DNA from: Mesodorylaimus sp. YZB2_4
Taxonomy: Eukaryota > Nematoda > Enoplea > Dorylaimida > Dorylaimidae
DNA length: 64,000 nt
NCBI GenBank assembly: GCA_030248295.1
Contig: JASANH010000285.1
Coordinates: 124,001 to 188,000, forward strand
Direction: 5' to 3'
Shown here: piece after piece, positions 58,547-64,000 of the stretch
Layout: every line of letters begins with the position of its first letter
Position numbering within the stretch: the first letter of the stretch is position 1
Position numbers and translations under genes: made by a program
The notes under the pieces: generated by a model
What the model was told of the DNA's origin: nothing
Databases searched by the model: none
What the model saw: only the letters and a program-made list of their open reading frames with translations

Positions 58547-60787
58547 ATGAAATCCAAAATGGTGCAGGTCATCGTCCCCATGATCGGCAACATGATTCTG
58601 TTGGCGTTGCTGATCGATGGCAAATATTTGCAGGAAGCTGGTGAATATTTTTACTGTATGTTTTATGGAATACAAGCAAAATCTTGCTTCAAATTTATAG
58701 AGTTCGACTCGATCATCATCGAGGGACCTGATGGCAAGCAAGCCTTGTTCGACACGGGTGAAGGCAACGCCAAGCTCACGGGAGTCATCGCATGCGACAA
58801 AACTGTTGAGAACAGCGCGTATGTGCAGAACCCGGACGGCACGTTCGCTGCGTGGGCAAAGTGTAAGGAGGATCCGCGGGGCACGATTGTCGAGGCCACG
58901 ATTCCGCTTACCAAGATGACCCAGCTCGGCGACTACCGACTCGTGGCAAACAAAACCAGCGGCTTCTCGCTCGTCTGGAGGCGCCCGTTTCGTTTCTGTG
59001 AGTACAAGACTAATAGCTGGGCAAGGGCTGGCGGCTCCTCGATAGCCTTATCAGAAAAGAAGCCTGTCAAATTCCTTTCTATGTAGTGTCTTTTTTGGAG
59101 GCCAGCCGGGCGAAGCGCATGATCGCCAGTGCGACAAGAACAAGGCCTGCATCGTGACTGGAACCGGGACCAACAAATGCGGCACACTCACGCGTAAAAT
59201 GTGTGACCAATATCGCAAACGCAAGACGAAGGCATGTCCGTGTGACAAGACGCCCTGCGATGCCCTGGTGGACGGTCAGTACGAGAAGGCCTGGGTGAAC
59301 CAATCTGACCAGCATGATTGCGACACTGATGGTAAGGTTTTGCTTATTTACTTTCTGACTCGTTCATTTTTCCTCGAAACAGAAAAGTTCGAAACACGAA
59401 GCAGACGTGTATAATATTCAACAGGACATCACGCATCCATTCGATCTTGTTCTGCTTCGAGTGAATTTCTGTTTCGAACTATGTACATTATGACTTCGTC
59501 AATTTTTTCCATAAACTCACTCTTTTTTCAGTCAACACTCCGCACATGGTCTACAATGACGTCGTGATCAATCTGGGCGACGTGTTCCAGATCCTTGGCG
59601 ACATCCGAGAGTTCCATGTGAAAACTGGACTCTTCAAAAACGTCACAATCGTCGGCGAGATCACTGATTCCGATGGCACAGTGGTCAAAACGTTCAACAA
59701 AAGCGGCGTCAAATTTGGTGAAATCTTCGAGTTTCCCGACGGCATCTTCGGCGCCCGCTCGCGCCTGCTCCGCTTCGCGACCTTGCTGAAAGATCTCGAA
59801 TCAGCCCGCGAAGCCTCGCTCCTTGCCTACGGCTTGCACTTCGGAAGTAAGACCCGTCTCCTCTGTTCGATGTCTCGTCAGCCCTTCATTCTTCGTTTAG
59901 ACGAAACGCTGTCCGCCGACGTGGTCAAAGGCGCCGATGGTGTGACGCGCGTCAAACCTAGGTTTGACCCGCCGCTGCCCGAAGGCTTCTTCGTCTTGTA
60001 CGAGCTGACCGGCCCGCAAGGCACCATCAGTTCCGTCAACGAGGTAAGGTTTAGCCCCTTCTTGACTCCAATTTACACCCTTTCGTTTCCAGAGTGAACT
60101 GATCACCAGTGTGCCTGGCGGCTACGCACTCGAGGCCAGGCCTGCCTACAGCCACAGTGTCCCGAGCAAGACGTTCAAGAGCAGCCCTCAGCGGGTCGAG
60201 CTCGTCGTGACTGCCGAGCGCACGCCGAAACGTAAGTGATGGCTTGGAATGTCAGGAATCATTGGCATGCATGTTTGTGATTCAGCCACAAGCGGAGTCA
60301 CAAAGCCAGGCAACGTGACCACTGAGACGAAAAAGCCAACCACCACCAAGAAAAGCACCGATCTGACCATCTGGTGTAGGGCCGAGTCAGGTTCTTTTAG
60401 ACTTTAATATAGATACAGGTGTTGTTTCAGGGTCTCTGCTAGGCGTTTCAATTTTCGTCTGCATCGCCTCTTTTTTTGTTTGGCTCTGCTGCTGGCCCAA
60501 AACAGGTAGGCCCACTTCCATGTTGGATGTGGCGCGGGTATAACCAACTCTCGTTTTTAGAGCTGCCGCCCCCGGTCATCACCAACGTGTATCGCTGGCG
60601 CAATGATCAGGACCTCATCTCGGTCTCGGACAACGAGAAGAGGAAGATCGCCGAAGCCATCAAGAAAAAGACCGCTTCCCAGAAAATCGTGTCCTCAAGG
60701 ACGAGAAGTGACGCTGCCCCGAAAGCCCCTGGGAAGAAAAGCGGCATTTCGCCCAAGACCAAGCCAGGAAAGAAAGCTGGCAAGTGA
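58547..60787 (+). CDS. Gene B copy 2: unrecognised type I membrane protein, 541 aa
   Basis: Nine exons: 58547-58640, 58701-58997, 59101-59331, 59532-59846, 59901-60043, 60093-60231, 60286-60390, 60431-60505 and 60561-60787. All phases agree and the total is 1626 bases. The start MKSKMVQVIVPMIGNMILLA is a hydrophobic signal. Exon 2 has an Ig-like feel (IIIEGPDGKQALFDTG ending in GDYRLVANKTSGFSLVW). Exon 3 is a 77-residue cysteine-rich module. Exons 4-6 form a second beta-rich region (VTIVGEITDSDGTVVKTF, GFFVLYELTGPQGTIS). Exon 7 is a Thr/Lys-rich stalk. Exon 8 is the membrane span (LLGVSIFVCIASFFVWLCC). Exon 9 is a basic cytoplasmic tail of about 75 residues. I do not recognise the family. Copy 1 lies 19 kb to the left in the same orientation. 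Confidence 0.8.
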
Positions 60788-61079
60788 CACAACGATGATG
60801 TGACGCTGTGTGAGCGTGTGCTCTGACTCAATGATCTCGCTGTGCTCATGCATGAATGAAATCGCCAAACCGTCGCGGCGCACTTTGTTCTGTGCCATGA
60901 TGGAATCATTTTTTGAATTTCGCGCCTAAAAAGCATAAACTGCTTATGACAAGAAAACCGCACTGCAATAGCAAAGATGTGCGCTGAAGAGAGAAATTGT
61001 AAAAAAAAATTTGTCTATTTGTGTTTCGAAAGTTCTGTTAAAAAGTTTTCGGTCAATTAGTTTCCATAAAGTATCAAAA
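60788..61079 (+). other. Short intergenic region before RpL32
   Basis: About 290 bases holding the end of gene B and the RpL32 promoter and leader. No TATA box or other motif stands out. Confidence 0.5.
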
Positions 61080-61888
61080 ATGGTGATCGTTAGTCCAGCT
61101 CAGCGACATACAATTGTCAAAAAACGTAGGAAGCCGTTTTTGCGCCATCAATTCGATCGTTACGTAAAATTGAAGGCAAGTGTGTGGTTTTACCTTTTGA
61201 TAAATATAACGAAGGATTTGATGCATTTTTTTGAAGTTTTGTAATGGTTTAAAGAAAACAAAAACCGATGGGGTGGAAAATACTCTTGAAATTTTATAAA
61301 ACCAATTTTTGAAAAGGTGGTTGACGAATCGGTGAAAGCGTGAATTTCGTGTTTCTCGGTATATTTCCTATGATACCTACATAGTCTCGAAAAAATCGTC
61401 CTGAAAATTTGAATTTTTCGGGCCCGTAAAATGTAGAAGTTTCGTTCAACCAAGAGTATTTTCGAATCTCGAGTTTTAGAAAACTAAATTGCGCTTTCTA
61501 ATTGGGCCTATTTTCACTTTTAGGCCACTTGGCGAAAGCCTCACGGTATCGATAATCGTTGCCGTCGTCGGTTCAAGGGGACTCGTTTGATGCCCAAGAT
61601 TGGTTACGGAAGCAACTCCAAAACGCGTCATATGCTGCAGAACGGTTTCCGCAAATTTACTGTTAACAACGTTAAAGTAAGCGCATTTTTAGTTTACAAT
61701 AAAAAATCTTCATTCTTGTGTTTATTTAGGATTTGGAAATCTTGTTGATGCAAAATCGACGTTTTTGTGGTGAAATCGCGCACGCCGTGTCGGCCAAGAC
61801 TCGCAAAGCGATCGTTGAACGTGCGAATCAATTAAACATCAAATTAATAAATGGAAGTGCTCGATTGCGCACGGAAGAAAACGAGTGA
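61080..61888 (+). CDS. RpL32: 60S ribosomal protein L32 (eL32)
   Basis: Three exons: 61080-61175, 61524-61676 and 61730-61888, 135 residues, the same length as the human protein. Matches along the whole chain include [53 protein letters not shown] and the C-terminal [10 protein letters not shown]. It is a structural protein of the large cytosolic ribosomal subunit. The first intron must begin with GC (AAG then GCAAGT), because this splice alone joins YVKLK to ATWRKP in frame at the expected length; the second intron is ordinary GT-AG. A polyadenylation signal AATAAA lies at 62040-62045. Confidence 0.96.
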
Positions 61889-63591
61889 ACGGATTGTCAA
61901 GATCGGAAAAATGAAACGCGTTCCCGTTTTGTTAAAGGTTTGGTTGAAATTGAAAATTAAATTGAATTTATGAGTTTCGCTGTAGAAAAACACTTAATCA
62001 CGATAAACTTACGATCAAGTCACACTTTTAAAAACCATCAATAAAACACTTGTATTTCAATTAAAATCTAAACAAAAACCGAGAGTGTAGAATAGCAAAG
62101 CCAAGCGAAGGGTTGATTTTCAGTAAATACTAAAGGCGACTAAATTTTTCCCAAATTAGGCATTTTGAACAATCACAATACCCAGCACGAAACAGCACAT
62201 CAATCCTAGGCTGGCTTCCAAATATGCTATGCCATCACTCATTCCTTATCACCGGATCCAAATACATACTAAATCAAAACCTTATCACGAAACCACAATC
62301 AAACATTTTTCGACTAGCCACAAAAACAAAAAGCCAAACTATTGACTTGAGAAACTTTTAAAATTCGCGCACTTTTTGATAAATGATCAAATAGCAATGG
62401 TAAGCACGAAAAACATAACAAAGCCAGGCAGTGAGGCGACGGACGCGTCTCCTTGTCCTAATCATAAAAACCAAAATAAAAGTTAACGAAAACGTCGACC
62501 TCAAAAAAATCTTACATGATTTTGCTGCCTGAAAAACTAAGAAAATAAAAAAATACGCATTGGGAGAATAGATTACCATATAAATTATATGGTCATGCCG
62601 AAAAAGGTTAAAATGCCGACGCAAGCAAAAGTTAGATTTCATGAAATAAAGAAATCAAAACTCTTCAAAATTGCAAGCGTCCTGGCAGTGTTAATGAACA
62701 TTTTTCCGAGGCTCCCTATTCCAATTTTTTTCAGTTTGTACGAGGCAAAACTTTTATCAAAAGGATACCTCTGATTTTTTTTCCAAAAATTTAAAGGTGT
62801 CTCGGACACCTTACATAAAATATGTTTCGTATTCCCATTTCTTGTTTTTTTTTTTGAAAAAGGTAGCTGTTAATTCGAATTTTTAAAAATCGTCACAAAA
62901 AATTACCATATTTTCGTCTTCCGAGGATGAAGAATGACAGTTTTTCGCTTTTCAAATGGGCAGTGTTGTCTCGGTTGTCGCATGGAAACATAAAAAAACC
63001 ACCAAAATGTTCCCTCGACATCCTTAAAAGTTATCATCAGATTCCTAAATTCTAATGCACTAAGCATATTTACAAATATACCCCCAAAAAAAGAGAAGAT
63101 CAAAATGACTAAACTCAAAAATCAACAGCAGCCTAAAAAAGTGTCCTAAAAAAAGAAAAAAACTAATTTCTAAGATTTCCTAAATTGGAAATCTCGAGTC
63201 ATTTTTCACTAATTTCATTTGCAGAAAGATAGGAATACGGAAGATCACCAAATCTTATCACATTCATTAACAAAGCTGGCCCCACTTCGAAGTCCTTTTA
63301 CGTCCTCTGGCCCAAGGCCACTGCCTCTCTTCTGGTGTCGGTCCCCAACAATCCCCCCAATTCGCAAATATTTCTTAAAAAACAACATAAAATGGTAAAA
63401 TTCAAAATTAAGCCATGCTAAGACAATGACATAAATACACAAAAATATACACAGTCCCTCGAAGGAGACAAAAATTGATTCTACAAACAAAAAAATTTCT
63501 AAGCGCTCAAAACATTTCTAAATAGTTATTTAAATAAAAACTATTTCCAAACCCCCAAAATCCAAACCTACGATTCTTCGTCCATATTTCA
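61889..63591. other. AT-rich intergenic region
   Basis: RpL32 3' UTR to about 62060, then AT-rich sequence with A and T runs and no recognisable gene. The part nearest 63591 is probably the 3' UTR of the Pur-alpha gene. Confidence 0.5.
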
Positions 63592-63943
63592 TTACGTTCC
63601 CCCATTGCCTTGAGTAGCGGGCCTTTGCTCACCACTGCTACCCGACGTTGACGCATTGCCCCCTTCGCTCGCTGGCGGCATCTTGTCACATAATTCAGCG
63701 AAATAATCCCGAAAATGTGTCCACGTACGTTCCGGAATGGTCACCGATGTACGAAAATTTGATTTTACCTAAAAGGCTTCAGCTTTTGAGAAAAGAAAAA
63801 CAATGAAAACCAGTGTCTCACTTCAGAAATCCGCAAAAATACACCTCGATTATTTTGGCCGACATCAAAATAAAACATTTTGTTTTCCGCACGTATTTGA
63901 CGAGGTTCTGGTAATTGCCCTTGAACACCCGGGGCGGCGCCAG
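63592..63943 (-). CDS. Pur-alpha: Pur-alpha-type single-stranded nucleic-acid-binding protein, C-terminal exons
   Basis: Two exons on the minus strand: 63943-63822 and 63768-63592 (stop TAA at 63594-63592). Together they encode the last PUR repeat: ENKMFYFDVGQNNRGVFLRI and SE, then VKSNFRTSVTIPERTWTHFR and LCDKM. These match the human Pur-alpha regions FFFDVGSNKYGVFMRVSE and VKPTYRNSITVPYKVW. A Ser/Gly/Gln-rich tail follows. Pur proteins bind purine-rich single-stranded DNA and RNA and act in transcription and RNA transport. The upstream exons lie beyond the right edge; the bases 63944-64000 look intronic. Confidence 0.9.
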
Positions 63944-64000
63944 CTGAAAACAAAATTCAGTTCATGGAGTTAGGCGTTGGATTCAAGCCGATAGTGAAGG

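Noticed and set aside
63245-63490. Minus-strand frame ending GLRSGASFVNECDKIW as an exon of the Pur-alpha gene
   Set aside because: It lies downstream of the Pur-alpha stop codon and shows no conserved motif.

Overview
The window is nuclear DNA of an invertebrate animal. Genes are split by short GT-AG introns, a giant EGF/CUB/sushi membrane protein resembles the ecdysozoan Uninflatable proteins, and conserved single-copy animal genes (onecut, MRPS24, RpL32, Pur-alpha) are interspersed with transposon debris and tRNA-derived repeats. An ecdysozoan protostome is the best guess; no species can be named from the sequence.

Layout, left to right. (1) 1244-22218, minus strand: a roughly 60-exon gene for a very large type I membrane protein. 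N to C it has a signal peptide, C-type lectin domain, LDLa, three CUB domains, sushi/CCP repeats, two discoidin (F5/8C) domains, HYR domains, GCC2/GCC3 cysteine repeats, about fourteen EGF repeats, a pentraxin/LamG module, more HYR and GCC repeats, two EGFs, one membrane span and a cytoplasmic tail. A CR1/Jockey-like retrotransposon tail and tRNA-like repeats sit in its introns. (2) 25300-26167, plus: MRPS24 in four exons. (3) 27712-34797, plus: onecut in three exons (CUT domain, then homeodomain), with a minisatellite and SINE-like repeats in the introns. (4) 34.8-39.3 kb: transposon debris including a mariner relic. (5) 39495-41128, plus: a 3'-truncated copy of an unrecognised secreted/membrane gene (here gene B), followed by a homopolymer block that looks like bad consensus. 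(6) 41584-51734: a 10.15-kb LTR retroelement with near-identical LTRs, a 4-bp target duplication and a tRNA-Glu-like primer site. Its 1605-aa ORF1 joins Gag, CCHC knuckles, a retropepsin, a partial dUTPase and a PWWP-like domain. I find no reverse transcriptase or integrase; a second, broken ORF has no recognisable family. (7) 51.7-58.4 kb: relics, including an HMG-box-like ORF with an internal stop, a decayed envelope-like glycoprotein and a decayed DNA-transposon transposase. (8) 58547-60787, plus: the complete nine-exon copy of gene B (541 aa, type I membrane protein). (9) 61080-61888, plus: RpL32, with a GC-AG first intron. (10) 63592 to the right edge, minus: the 3' end of a Pur-alpha gene.

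The conserved genes are unrelated housekeeping or developmental genes and form no pathway. The accessory interest is in 39-61 kb: the retroelement without a polymerase, and the duplicated gene B pair, in which one cysteine-rich exon has diverged far more than the rest.
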